A DNA stretch of 23,610 nucleotides. It comes from Enteropsectra breve. Lineage: Eukaryota > Microsporidia. Below are positions 16,273 through 23,610 of this stretch, in pieces. The first letter of the stretch is position 1. Every line of letters begins with the position of its first letter. The notes beneath the pieces are model-generated. The model did no database searches and was not told the DNA's origin. It worked only from the letters and a program-made list of their open reading frames with translations. Position numbers and translations under genes: made by a program. The DNA lies in contig JALPMN010000581.1 in assembly GCA_024243835.1 (NCBI GenBank), positions 1 to 23,610 on the forward strand, in the 5' to 3' direction.

Positions 16273-17382
16273 TTATTTTTTCACTACACTTTTTAATAGC
16301 AGCCGTGGCTTCTTTATCTCTATCTCTCCCTCATGTCTCCACTCCCTAAAATTAAATCCATTAAGCTCCAGGCCCACAACTGCATCATCAATGGAAATAT
16401 TCGCATTAGCAGCTGCTTCTCTTACTGTAGAGGCACCGATGACTTTGTACTTCCAGTATTTTCTATATGAGAAAATAGCCTTTTTGCTGAGGGGTCTTTC
16501 TGGTGAGTTTTCATTCATATGAACATATTTATCATTTGTATCTATATTCATATTAACATCTTTATCATCTATATTCATATGAACATATTTATCATCCATA
16601 TTAGTATTAACATCTTTATCATCTATATCCTTATACTCATTTATATTCATATTAACATATTTATCATCCATATCTATATTCATACTTTCTTCTTCAATAC
16701 ATGCCTGATGCTTTTTAATCTGGCTGTAGTCCATGAGGAGACTGCCATAGCCCTGCTTCTGAAAGCACGGCCATACAAACAAACAACTCAGTGAATTGAT
16801 TCCATTTCTGTTTCGGCTGAAGTATCCCATCACTTCTTCTCCAACAAGAACAAAAAAGTCATAATGCGCTATTTCGTAGAATACTGTTTTTCTTTTAATG
16901 AACATCATGGCTATCTGGGCCAGGAGCTGTTTCTTCTCGAGACTGCTTATTTTAGATATTGCTACAAAAGTTTTATACTTAGGGTCATTTACACTATTCC
17001 TTTTTGTATTATTATAATTTACTGCATTACTGTCCTCTTTATTTATAGAATTGTCGCCTCCCTCAGAGTATATCGGAATAAATGGGATTCTGCATGTGTC
17101 CTCATGAAGAGACAACGAGCGCTCTGTGGGATGAATTGAAATGCACTTGGAACAGATGTAAAGAGTGCCATCTGTGGTTCTCAGTGCTGATTTGAAAAGA
17201 GGCTTAATTAAGTGGATTCCGTATTTAATTCTTTCTACTTTTCTATCCAATGCAGGAAATGTGAACACTTCATCTCTATCGCTTATTTTTTCACTATCAC
17301 TACTTAATATTGTATCTTTTGTTTCATTTATTTTAATTTCATTGCTATTGTTGGCCATGGATGGGTGTGCGCCTGTGCCCAT
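16273..17382 (-). CDS. MYST-family histone acetyltransferase with internal repeat insert
   Basis: 369 residues. MYST enzymes (Esa1/Tip60, Sas2/3) acetylate histone lysines using acetyl-CoA in the nucleus. The C2HC zinc finger is seen at Cys77, Cys80, His93 and Cys97. The catalytic core follows: MMFIKRKTVFYEIAHYDFFVL, GYFSRNRNGINSLSCLF with Cys200 at the active-site cysteine position, and QKQGYGSLLMDYS (208-220), the acetyl-CoA Q-x-x-G-x-G loop. The catalytic Glu equivalent is Glu295 in SPERPLSKKAIFSYRKYW. Between the acetyl-CoA loop and this Glu is an extra segment of about 60 residues made of DDKYVxMNI-type repeats (233-292). There is no chromodomain. Start 17382 is supported by CCC (17387-17389 on the plus strand as ggg). 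Which MYST paralogue it is cannot be decided by eye; Esa1 is likeliest. Confidence 0.85.
   Translation of the reverse strand: MGTGAHPSMANNSNEIKINETKDTILSSDSEKISDRDEVFTFPALDRKVERIKYGIHLIKPLFKSALRTTDGTLYICSKCISIHPTERSLSLHEDTCRIPFIPIYSEGGDNSINKEDSNAVNYNNTKRNSVNDPKYKTFVAISKISSLEKKQLLAQIAMMFIKRKTVFYEIAHYDFFVLVGEEVMGYFSRNRNGINSLSCLFVWPCFQKQGYGSLLMDYSQIKKHQACIEEESMNIDMDDKYVNMNINEYKDIDDKDVNTNMDDKYVHMNIDDKDVNMNIDTNDKYVHMNENSPERPLSKKAIFSYRKYWKYKVIGASTVREAAANANISIDDAVVGLELNGFNFREWRHEGEIEIKKPRLLLKSVVKK
16505..16690. repeat. In-frame tandem repeats inside the MYST gene
   Basis: On the plus strand, units like atattcatatgaacatattt and atattaacatctttatcatc alternate about seven times. They code on the minus strand for DDKYVHMNI / DDKDVNMNI. 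All periods preserve the frame. Confidence 0.85.
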
Positions 17383-17386
17383 TGAA

Positions 17387-17389
17387 GGG
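17387..17389 (-). promoter_or_regulatory. CCC start signal of the MYST gene
   Basis: The minus strand reads catcccttca directly before the ATG at 17382. AT-rich sequence with an aatttt-like run lies further upstream. Confidence 0.5.
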
Positions 17390-17418
17390 ATGTTTAAAAA
17401 GAAAATTAATAAAAGAAA

Positions 17419-17520
17419 ATTATTACAAAAGATCTAATTATAAAAAGATGATTATTAAAAAGATAAGATTATTACAAAAGATCTGATTATTACAAAATAT
17501 CTAATTATTACAAAAGATTA
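17419..17520. repeat. 17-18-bp tandem repeats in divergent MYST/UBA4 spacer
   Basis: Six variants of attattacaaaagatct follow one another between the two divergent starts. The remaining spacer to 17679 is AT-rich with no gene seen. Confidence 0.75.
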
Positions 17521-17679
17521 TCGAGACGATATTTGCTACTTGTTATTTTAAATAGATAGAAGAAGATGTAACTTTGTTAAAAAACCTTATTAATAGTAGG
17601 TGCAAGAGAAGAAATATTCATTTCAATATAAATGCAGTGAAATATAAAAATAGTTATATTGCAACGAGAGATTTTAATT

Positions 17680-17699
17680 AAAATTTTTACAACCCATAC
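17680..17699 (+). promoter_or_regulatory. AAATTT- and CCC-type start signals of UBA4
   Basis: AAAATTTTT at 17680-17688 and CCC at 17693-17695, four bases before the ATG at 17700. Confidence 0.6.
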
Positions 17700-19946
17700 A
17701 TGTCTGGATTCAACTACGCATCCTTCGCTGCATCGGATGTATCAAAAAATGAAATAGCACGATATCCAAGACAAATGATTGTTCCTGGGATTGGAACCGA
17801 GGGACAGCAGAGACTTTCCAGCCTGCGGGTGCTCATCGTGGGAATGGGCGGCCTTGGCTCGCCAGTGCTGACGTATCTGGCGATGGCAGGGGTCGGCACC
17901 ATAGGGATTATGGACCATGACCGGGTGGAGCTGCACAACCTGCAGCGCCAGTCGATCCACCGCGAGAGCAGCGTCGGGCTGCTAAAAACACAGTCCGCCC
18001 GGATATCCGCGATGGATCTGAACTCCTCCATAAAAATCATTGAGCATCCCGTTGCCTTTAGCGTTTCAAATGCGCATGTTGTGCAGAGCTACGACATCGT
18101 TGCTGACTGCTGTGACAGCATTTCCACGCGGTATCTCATCAACGATGCGTGCCGGATCTATGGGCGCCCGCTGGTCTCGGCCTCTGTTCTCCGCTGGGAG
18201 GGACAGATCTGTGTGATTTATCCCGGGTCTTCATGCTACCGCTGCATATTCCCGCAGATGAAGGCCTCTGCCGGCTGCTGTGATGAGAGTGGTGTTGTGG
18301 GCAGCATGTGCGGAACGATGGGGACCATGCAGGCAACGGAGATTCTTAAGATGGCGCTTTCTAAGGGCGCTGTAAGCAGCATTAATAACGGTTACAGCTC
18401 TAATAACAACTTTAATAATAGTAACAGCTTTAATAGTAATTATAATGGAGCGCATAATAATGGAACATATGATAGCTTTAATAATAGTAACTTTAATAAT
18501 AATAGTAACTTTAATAGTAATATTAATAATAATAGTAACTTTAATAGTAATATTAATAATAATAGTAACTTTAATAGTAATATTAATAATAGCAGCTTTA
18601 ATAATAATAGTAGCAGCTTTAACAACAATGGAGTATATAGCAACAATATCAATAGTAACTTCAATAGTAATAGTAATATTAATAATAGTATCAACAATAA
18701 TATCAATAGTAATATAAATAATAGCTTACTGGAGAATACAGACATCTTCTCCACCCTCAAAGTCGCCGATGTTTCCAAGGGATACTCCGACACCGAATGC
18801 ATCTGCAAGTTCTGCATGAGTCCTGCATGTATTTTCAAGGCCTTTAAAAAATATGAATATTTTAAGCTTCATGAATTCGGGCACATCGTGAACTACGATG
18901 GGATGTTTATCAACACATTCGGGAACCATTCATTCAACGAGAGAAACAGATCATTCAACAGCTCCATTGAATGCGCGGACAGAGAGCTTAAAAGGGCCAT
19001 TGTGGAGAACAGGAAGTTTATAGATGCCTCGGTGGAGAAGGAGCGCAGCGTAGTGTGGAATATCCTGGACAGGGACAGAATTCTTTTCAAGATGCTGATA
19101 GAAAGAGACAGGAGATTTATAGAGAGCGGGATAAGACCTGATATGGACAGTTTTAATACAAATTTGAGGATTCTGCGGGAGATTGAGGATGCAGGCGCCA
19201 GAAGGAGCTATAACTTTACGCCCTACAACAGCAATTTTGACGGTATAAACAGCAGCAGAATTATGAATGACAGCAGAAACATTAATGGCAGCAGTGGAGT
19301 TATGAATGGCAGCGGCAGGAATATGAATGTGGGAGAGGCAATTAGCAACAGTATAAACAGTGTTATTACAAGTATTGGTGATAGTATAAGTGAGGGCCTT
19401 AATAATATCAACAACAGCATCAACAACTCTAATATTAATTCCAACATTAATTCCAATATTCACTCTAATATTCATTCCAATATTCATTCTAATAATATTA
19501 ACAACAGCATGTATCACTTCAGCAGCGAGGAAAAGTCTAAAATCATTATTTTCAACGGGTTCACAAACATGTTCAAGTCCTTCAACACATGCTACAACAA
19601 GTGCATTGTGTGCAGAGAGAAGCGATGGATGGATTATGGGGAAAACAGCTGCAATGTGAATGACGGGCCATTTGTCTGGGAAGTGAGTTGGAAAGATGCA
19701 CTCAACAACGGCTATTCCCTGGTGGACATAAGAGAAAACAAGCATTTCAGAATGCTGAGAGTGAGGGGTGCTGAGAATATCAGGGATGTAGACGAGATTG
19801 GTAGAAAATACAGGGGACAGAAGCTGGGAGTGACGTGCTACAGGGGAAGAAGCTCACGGGACTTTGTAAAGAAACTAAGGAGCATGGGCGTGGAAGCGTT
19901 CAGTCTCAAGGGCGGAATGGAGGAATTCAAGCGAAAGGTTTTATGA
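17700..19946 (+). CDS. UBA4: UBA4/MOCS3-like E1 enzyme with rhodanese domain and large Asn-rich inserts
   Basis: 748 residues, against about 440-460 for fungal Uba4 and human MOCS3. Uba4 adenylates Urm1 and transfers sulfur to it for tRNA thiolation and protein urmylation. Residues about 20-222 are the ThiF/MoeB adenylation domain: GMGGLGSP (48-55), MDHDRVELHNLQRQ (71-84), zinc-binding Cys179/Cys182, and GCCDESGVVGSMCGTMGTMQ with Cys194 aligning to the E1 catalytic cysteine. An Asn/Ser-rich tract (about 225-342) is made of 27-bp DNA repeats. Next come a CICKFC motif (367-372), a charged helical part, a second Asn tract (about 565-600) and Cys635/Cys638 (CIVC), the likely second zinc pair. The C-terminal rhodanese (about 665-748) has LVDIREN and active Cys713 in CYRGRSS. 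All key residues are present, so it is probably functional. The ThiF region is markedly more GC-rich than the inserts. Confidence 0.88.
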   Translation: MSGFNYASFAASDVSKNEIARYPRQMIVPGIGTEGQQRLSSLRVLIVGMGGLGSPVLTYLAMAGVGTIGIMDHDRVELHNLQRQSIHRESSVGLLKTQSARISAMDLNSSIKIIEHPVAFSVSNAHVVQSYDIVADCCDSISTRYLINDACRIYGRPLVSASVLRWEGQICVIYPGSSCYRCIFPQMKASAGCCDESGVVGSMCGTMGTMQATEILKMALSKGAVSSINNGYSSNNNFNNSNSFNSNYNGAHNNGTYDSFNNSNFNNNSNFNSNINNNSNFNSNINNNSNFNSNINNSSFNNNSSSFNNNGVYSNNINSNFNSNSNINNSINNNINSNINNSLLENTDIFSTLKVADVSKGYSDTECICKFCMSPACIFKAFKKYEYFKLHEFGHIVNYDGMFINTFGNHSFNERNRSFNSSIECADRELKRAIVENRKFIDASVEKERSVVWNILDRDRILFKMLIERDRRFIESGIRPDMDSFNTNLRILREIEDAGARRSYNFTPYNSNFDGINSSRIMNDSRNINGSSGVMNGSGRNMNVGEAISNSINSVITSIGDSISEGLNNINNSINNSNINSNINSNIHSNIHSNIHSNNINNSMYHFSSEEKSKIIIFNGFTNMFKSFNTCYNKCIVCREKRWMDYGENSCNVNDGPFVWEVSWKDALNNGYSLVDIRENKHFRMLRVRGAENIRDVDEIGRKYRGQKLGVTCYRGRSSRDFVKKLRSMGVEAFSLKGGMEEFKRKVL
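18475..18600 (+). repeat. 27-bp tandem repeats coding the Asn-rich insert of UBA4
   Basis: The unit aataatagtaactttaatag plus about seven bases recurs three times in exact or near-exact form. It lies inside a longer AAT/AGT codon tract (18366-18725). Confidence 0.85.
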
Positions 19947-20297
19947 GTTATTAAAAGCAGATCAATAACTGTTTCTTAAAACTAATAGCCATTCTTTAAA
20001 ATGAGTAGATAAATAGCCATTCTTTAAAAGTAGATAAATAGCTATTCTTTAACGTAGATAAATAGCCATTTAAAATGAGTAGATAAATAGTTATTCTTTA
20101 AAATCGATAAATAGTCATTTAAAAAGAGTAGATTAATCGTCATTTAAATTGAGTAAGTTAATTGAAACTGTTGCAACCACTTAATATAAAAAGTAATTTA
20201 ATTATAGATATTGTTTATATAGATATGCCAACAGTTACATTAAATTATGCTATTTTATAGTGTCTAGTATTTTTTTAATTTTATTTTTTGTGACACC
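19947..20297. repeat. Spacer with degenerate ~25-30-bp tandem repeats
   Basis: From about 19983 to 20155, units of the type gtagataaatagccattctt recur six to seven times with drift. The rest, up to the NSE2 start, is AT-rich. No gene seen. Confidence 0.75.
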
Positions 20298-20681
20298 ATG
20301 GAAGAAGAGCTGGCGAAAAGAAATTCACTGCTGAAGGAAAATCTGCCACTGCTCTTTGAGCACGGGGTGATGCCAGAGGAGAAGCTGATCAAGAACATAT
20401 TGATCCACCAGTCTCTGGGAAGCAACCCAACGAACATTAACAAGATAAAGAGCATCAAAGTGAATACAGAGGCGGTGTGCGACATGTACGGGCCAAAGCT
20501 GGAGATCATCAGAGGGGAGAGCGAAGGGCCAAAGATATGCCCGCTGAGCCAGTCGGTGATAAAAGAGCCGTGGACAGGCGCATGTGGGCATGTCTTTGAG
20601 AAGAATGCAATTATGGAGTACAGGAAAAGAGGTGTGAATAAATGCCCGGTGAAGGGATGCAATAAAAACACAATACTCTGA
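20298..20681 (+). CDS. NSE2: NSE2/MMS21-like SP-RING SUMO ligase
   Basis: 127 residues, about half the length of yeast Mms21 (267). Nse2 is the SUMO E3 subunit of the SMC5/6 complex in DNA repair. Residues 80-127 form the SP-RING/zf-Nse domain: KICPLSQSVIKEPW, then CGHVFEKNAIMEY and CPVKGC. Cys96, His98, Cys116 and Cys121 are the zinc ligands, and Cys81 aligns to the structural start. The CPVxGC ending separates Nse2 from Siz/PIAS proteins. The N-terminal 75 residues are a short predicted helical region that would bind SMC5. There is no CCC signal, only gacacc before the ATG and a T-rich leader. Confidence 0.82.
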   Translation: MEEELAKRNSLLKENLPLLFEHGVMPEEKLIKNILIHQSLGSNPTNINKIKSIKVNTEAVCDMYGPKLEIIRGESEGPKICPLSQSVIKEPWTGACGHVFEKNAIMEYRKRGVNKCPVKGCNKNTIL

Positions 20682-20751
20682 CATAAAGGTATTAATGGAA
20701 TAAATAAATTGAGCATATTTTATTATACAGATAAAGCAGTGATATAAAGTG

Positions 20752-20818
20752 TTAAAACTGAAGTACTAATATTAAAACTGAAGTACTAATATTAAAAATG
20801 AAGTACTGATATTAAAAT
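20752..20818 (+). repeat. 20-bp tandem repeat
   Basis: Units ttaaaactgaagtactaata start at 20752, 20772 and 20792 (the third with two changes), followed by a partial unit directly before the dispersed repeat copy at 20820. Confidence 0.9.
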
Positions 20819-20819
20819 T

Positions 20820-20897
20820 GGCGGCGAAAAGCAAAGCGCGCTGCGTATGCTAAGGGTGAATCCCTAAAAGTTTACTGTGAGACGATTTGAGTAAATT
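20820..20897 (+). repeat. LINE-tail / SINE-like dispersed repeat, copy 2
   Basis: Shares agcaaagcgcgctgcgtatg, a short hairpin aggg-tgaat-ccct and the end tgagacgatttgagtaaa with copy 3. The same order is seen on the minus strand at 6815-6910. Confidence 0.85.
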
Positions 20898-20943
20898 AAG
20901 TTTTTTTTAATATTAAAAGTGAAGTTTTATTTTTCAAAATAAC

Positions 20944-21040
20944 CAACACACATTAATAAAGAGGCGCCGGGAAGCAAAGCGCGCTGCGTATGTTAAGGAT
21001 GAACCTCTAAACGTATGCAGTGAGACGATTTGAGTAAACT
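20944..21040 (+). repeat. LINE-tail / SINE-like dispersed repeat, copy 3
   Basis: Begins near caacacacattaataaagag, which also matches copy 1 (cacacattgataaagag). It has the same GC-rich core and ends at gagtaaact. The longer 5' match shows that copies 1 and 3 share more of the parent than copy 2. Confidence 0.85.
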
Positions 21041-21072
21041 AAAATTTTATTATTAAAGATAAGGGTTTACTA

Positions 21073-23322
21073 TTAGATTTCACTGATTCTATAGCTGCTC
21101 AAGCCATGTCTATAGCACTCAAATGTATAATAAATTGTTTTGGGTAGTTCATAAGATCGAGGCCTAATCACATAATATTTAGCAGCACTTTCTATTATTT
21201 CAATGAGTGCGGTAAGATCGCCGTTAGAGGGCCGCAACTTTATCTCAATCTCTTGGCAAGGGCTACTTTCTGCCATGAATATTGGGCATATTTTGTCCAA
21301 GAAGTTCTTCATAGCATTTAAAGTCTCTGATTTAGCATCATAACCATCTAGTGAGACATTCAAAGTCAGAAACTTGGTTCTCTCGCTTAATATCACAAGA
21401 TTATATATATCCTCGCTATTTATAGTGAGTTCTTTGAAGCTGTTGAAAATCAGTGTCATATTAACTATCTCAATGCTATTGCTTCTCATCTCCTCAATTT
21501 CGTTTTTTAATATGCCTGTAAACTGCTCCCATAGCATTGAAATATTGATGGGCCTCAGATGCTTGAAGATGCTCGTTGGTTCATCCCATATTTCATTAGG
21601 ATCTTTTATATCGTTATACCTCGAGAAATATAAATTATTGGTGTATATTAAATTAGAATTGCCTATTATCTCTTGGAAAAATTTCTCCATCTTTGCAATG
21701 TTTTTGTTCGTAGTCTTCTTAGGGAAATATACTCTTTTTAGTTTTGTTTGGCCCGTGGGCAGCTCTACAGTGATGCTTTCGTAGTTCAGATAATTAAGCC
21801 TTTTTGTGGCTCTCAGAAGCGAAAGAATATCACCACTCAATGCCTTTATTGTTTTTATCTCAGGACTAAATATCAGATCTATCATTGTAATGCTATCATT
21901 TGCAGCTAGAGGCGGCAGACCAATATCTCTTATATTTCCATTTCTCAGTTTGGAAATGAGTATCGATTCACTATCGTATATCTCTCTAACTGAAATAAGC
22001 ACCGTGCTGTAACTAAGAGGATTGCTTCTATCACTGATAGGGGACCGCACCAATTTAAATCCAATCTCTCTGTCTGGAAATACAGTAAAAAGTGTGTTAT
22101 TAAACTTATTTTCCAATTTGCCATCCTTGCTTGAATCCACCGAGATAATTACTTTGTTTATATAGGGGCACAGCGCAATAAACTTTATGTATTTTTCCAT
22201 TGTATTGTTGTTGAAATTTTCAATTATAATAGTTTTGATCCTGTCCTTCTCGTCAATATTTTCACTGATAATATCAAGGTAATCCAAGCCTTTAATTTCA
22301 TTTACTGAGCGCTCGTTCTTATTAAAAGACAAATTACTCCGCATGTGTGCAACGAACCCGTTGCTCTGCTGGACACTCAGAGAAAAGAGCGGGCAGCTTT
22401 CCAAATCCAGTGTTATTTTGCCATTCGAATTATCGTCAAAGACAAGAAAATCCATTGCTGCAGAGAAAAATCTGTCGCCATAAAGAATTTCACTAAATTC
22501 ATGAATCGCTTGGTTTTGCAATGAGGACGCAGATATTCGGATGAGCCGTGAAAAATAATTATAAAAATCATTTGATCTGCTTCCTGACAGTATGTATTTT
22601 TCGAAGCATCTATTTTTGTGCAATACCCATAAAAAGTTGATGTAGAAGAGCCTTCCCGCATCAATGCGAAAACGCTCTTTTTTATATTCGCCACTATGAA
22701 TGTCTCTCTTATGAATGTAGATATTAGTTGAGATATTTTTCTTAAACTGCATTTTATGGTGCGTATAAAGCAGGCTTAAAATGGAATAGTCATCCACCGC
22801 AAAATCAATATGGTCGCAGAAATTTTTTCTCATTTCGAATATTATTTTTAGGGCTAAGAGATCAATACCAGTATCATGAAGAATAACCCTAGTTTTATCC
22901 TTCATTTGCTCGAGTTCATCAGCTGTCATGGGCCACGCATCGTTTACATTGAGCACGAGCCTGAGATTGTAAAGATCCTGTTCGGCTTCATATGAGACAT
23001 CAATTTGTTTAGCCTTCTCTTCAATAGTAGTGGCAAGTTTAATTTTCATAAAGAAAGTAGGGCTGCTCGAGTTAAGAATGGTGTACTTCTCAGGGCACGA
23101 GAAGAAGCCGGTAGTGGTGAGATCAAGCAGATCGAATGTTTCTCGCTGGATTGTTTCATTGACAGCAGCATCATCTAAATTTTGAATTTCGTTCGTGGCG
23201 GTTGGCACTTGGCGCTTGGTGACATAAACATCAACTGCAAGCTGCTCTTTATAAGCATGCTTTTTCGCCTCAGAAACAAGCGTTGAGCAAATAAGCTTTG
23301 CAACTAGAAGAAACTGCCACAT
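21073..23322 (-). CDS. Large secreted protein of unknown family
   Basis: 749 residues. It starts with a clear signal peptide (MWQFLLVAKLICSTLVSEA, cleavage likely after SEA) followed by a charged mature start. No membrane segment stands out later and the C-terminus (SYRISEI) is not an ER-retention signal, so secretion or delivery to the spore surface or host is inferred. The body alternates hydrophobic strands and helices such as ITMIDLIFSPEIKTIKAL and FKELTINSEDIYNLVIL, weakly reminiscent of leucine-rich-repeat-like folds in secreted microsporidian families, but I find no certain domain. Start 23322 is supported by CCC (plus ggg 23327-23329) and AAAAATTTTTT at 23356-23366 on the minus strand. 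The frame is intact over its whole length, so it is probably a real gene. Confidence 0.75.
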   Translation of the reverse strand: MWQFLLVAKLICSTLVSEAKKHAYKEQLAVDVYVTKRQVPTATNEIQNLDDAAVNETIQRETFDLLDLTTTGFFSCPEKYTILNSSSPTFFMKIKLATTIEEKAKQIDVSYEAEQDLYNLRLVLNVNDAWPMTADELEQMKDKTRVILHDTGIDLLALKIIFEMRKNFCDHIDFAVDDYSILSLLYTHHKMQFKKNISTNIYIHKRDIHSGEYKKERFRIDAGRLFYINFLWVLHKNRCFEKYILSGSRSNDFYNYFSRLIRISASSLQNQAIHEFSEILYGDRFFSAAMDFLVFDDNSNGKITLDLESCPLFSLSVQQSNGFVAHMRSNLSFNKNERSVNEIKGLDYLDIISENIDEKDRIKTIIIENFNNNTMEKYIKFIALCPYINKVIISVDSSKDGKLENKFNNTLFTVFPDREIGFKLVRSPISDRSNPLSYSTVLISVREIYDSESILISKLRNGNIRDIGLPPLAANDSITMIDLIFSPEIKTIKALSGDILSLLRATKRLNYLNYESITVELPTGQTKLKRVYFPKKTTNKNIAKMEKFFQEIIGNSNLIYTNNLYFSRYNDIKDPNEIWDEPTSIFKHLRPINISMLWEQFTGILKNEIEEMRSNSIEIVNMTLIFNSFKELTINSEDIYNLVILSERTKFLTLNVSLDGYDAKSETLNAMKNFLDKICPIFMAESSPCQEIEIKLRPSNGDLTALIEIIESAAKYYVIRPRSYELPKTIYYTFECYRHGLSSYRISEI

Positions 23323-23326
23323 TAAT

Positions 23327-23366
23327 GGGCCTTTTTTTTCGATTTACAAACTTGTAAAAATTTTTT
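23327..23366 (-). promoter_or_regulatory. CCC and AAATTT-like start signals of the secreted-protein gene
   Basis: The minus strand has an AAAAATTTTTT run (23356-23366) and CCC four bases before the ATG. Confidence 0.6.
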
Positions 23367-23610
23367 AATTTGCTAGAAAATCAATCGGTCATAAGCATGA
23401 GCTAACTGGATACAAACTGGACACTACTCGGATAAGCAAGCAAATGTTTATTTTTCATAAATGCGCACCATATATGATAGTGAGTGCCGTACCCTGCTTG
23501 TGGGCCCCGGCCAGAAAACCTGTTTGAATAAAAAAGTTTATTGTTGTTTTTATAAGGTGCGCGTCCTGCGCTTTCATGTTCTTCTTCGTCTCTTCTCCTC
23601 ATCCTCTCTC
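23367..23610. other. Right-edge region, no supported gene
   Basis: The last ~240 bases contain a relatively GC-rich patch (about 23460-23520) and a 66-codon minus-strand frame with no recognisable motif and no CCC signal at its start. It could be upstream sequence or transposon debris. Confidence 0.4.

Larger units (their letters stand above)
20682..21072. other. Spacer with 20-bp tandem repeat and two LINE-tail repeats
   Basis: Between NSE2 and the secreted-protein gene. It contains a 20-bp repeat array and two copies of the dispersed repeat described separately. No coding frame is supported. Confidence 0.7.

Noticed and set aside
18440..18838. Leucine-rich minus-strand frame within UBA4
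   Set aside because: Poly-Leu/Ile arises from reading the Asn/Ser codon repeats in antisense; not a gene.
23402..23602. 66-codon minus-strand frame at the right edge
   Set aside because: No motif, no start signal of the type seen at the other genes, and length expected by chance.

Overview
The window looks like nuclear DNA of a microsporidian, probably a species with an expanded, transposon-rich genome. The evidence is compact intron-free genes for recognisable eukaryotic proteins (CDT1, UTP11, a MYST acetyltransferase, UBA4, NSE2/MMS21), a secreted GH19 chitinase of the type microsporidia carry, and AT-rich intergenic DNA. Six of the eight host genes also have CCC a few bases before the ATG, and most have an AAATTT-like run further out; this matches the start-site signals known from microsporidia. 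The exact genus cannot be read from the sequence.

Positions 1-8650 are a transposon graveyard. A DDE transposase N-terminus runs off the left edge on the minus strand. A decayed Ty3/gypsy-type element (about 0.8-4.3 kb, plus strand) keeps gag, protease, the start of reverse transcriptase, RNase H and integrase in order. It is broken by a short terminal-inverted-repeat (TIR) element in the protease, a 42-bp perfect foldback where most of the RT is missing, and a 619-bp pogo/CENP-B-like deletion derivative between RNase H and integrase. Next come a 5'-truncated LINE (minus strand) with a 700-codon uninterrupted RT frame, a scrap of a second gypsy integrase, and an old, frame-broken LINE relic (minus strand) whose tail recurs twice near 20.8-21.0 kb.

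Positions 8650-23322 are the gene region: a large protein with an N-terminal membrane segment and an apparent RING-CH finger (-), CDT1 (+), UTP11 (-), CBM19-GH19 chitinase (+), MYST acetyltransferase (-), UBA4 (+), NSE2 (+) and a large secreted orphan (-). CDT1/UTP11 and chitinase/MYST are convergent pairs. UTP11/chitinase and MYST/UBA4 are divergent pairs, each with short AT-rich tandem repeats between them. Several conserved proteins carry long repeat-derived inserts (Asn-rich in UBA4, Cys/Asp-rich in UTP11, Asp/Asn/Met-rich in MYST, Asn/Asp and Ser/Pro/Gly in chitinase).

The genes are housekeeping functions (replication licensing, small-subunit rRNA processing, histone acetylation, Urm1 activation, SUMO ligation in the SMC5/6 complex) plus cell-surface or secreted functions, and they do not form one pathway. 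I see no operon-like defence or biosynthetic system. The least expected elements are the RING-CH orphan, the CBM19-GH19 architecture, the modified MYST and UTP11 proteins, and the short LINE-tail/SINE-like repeat.
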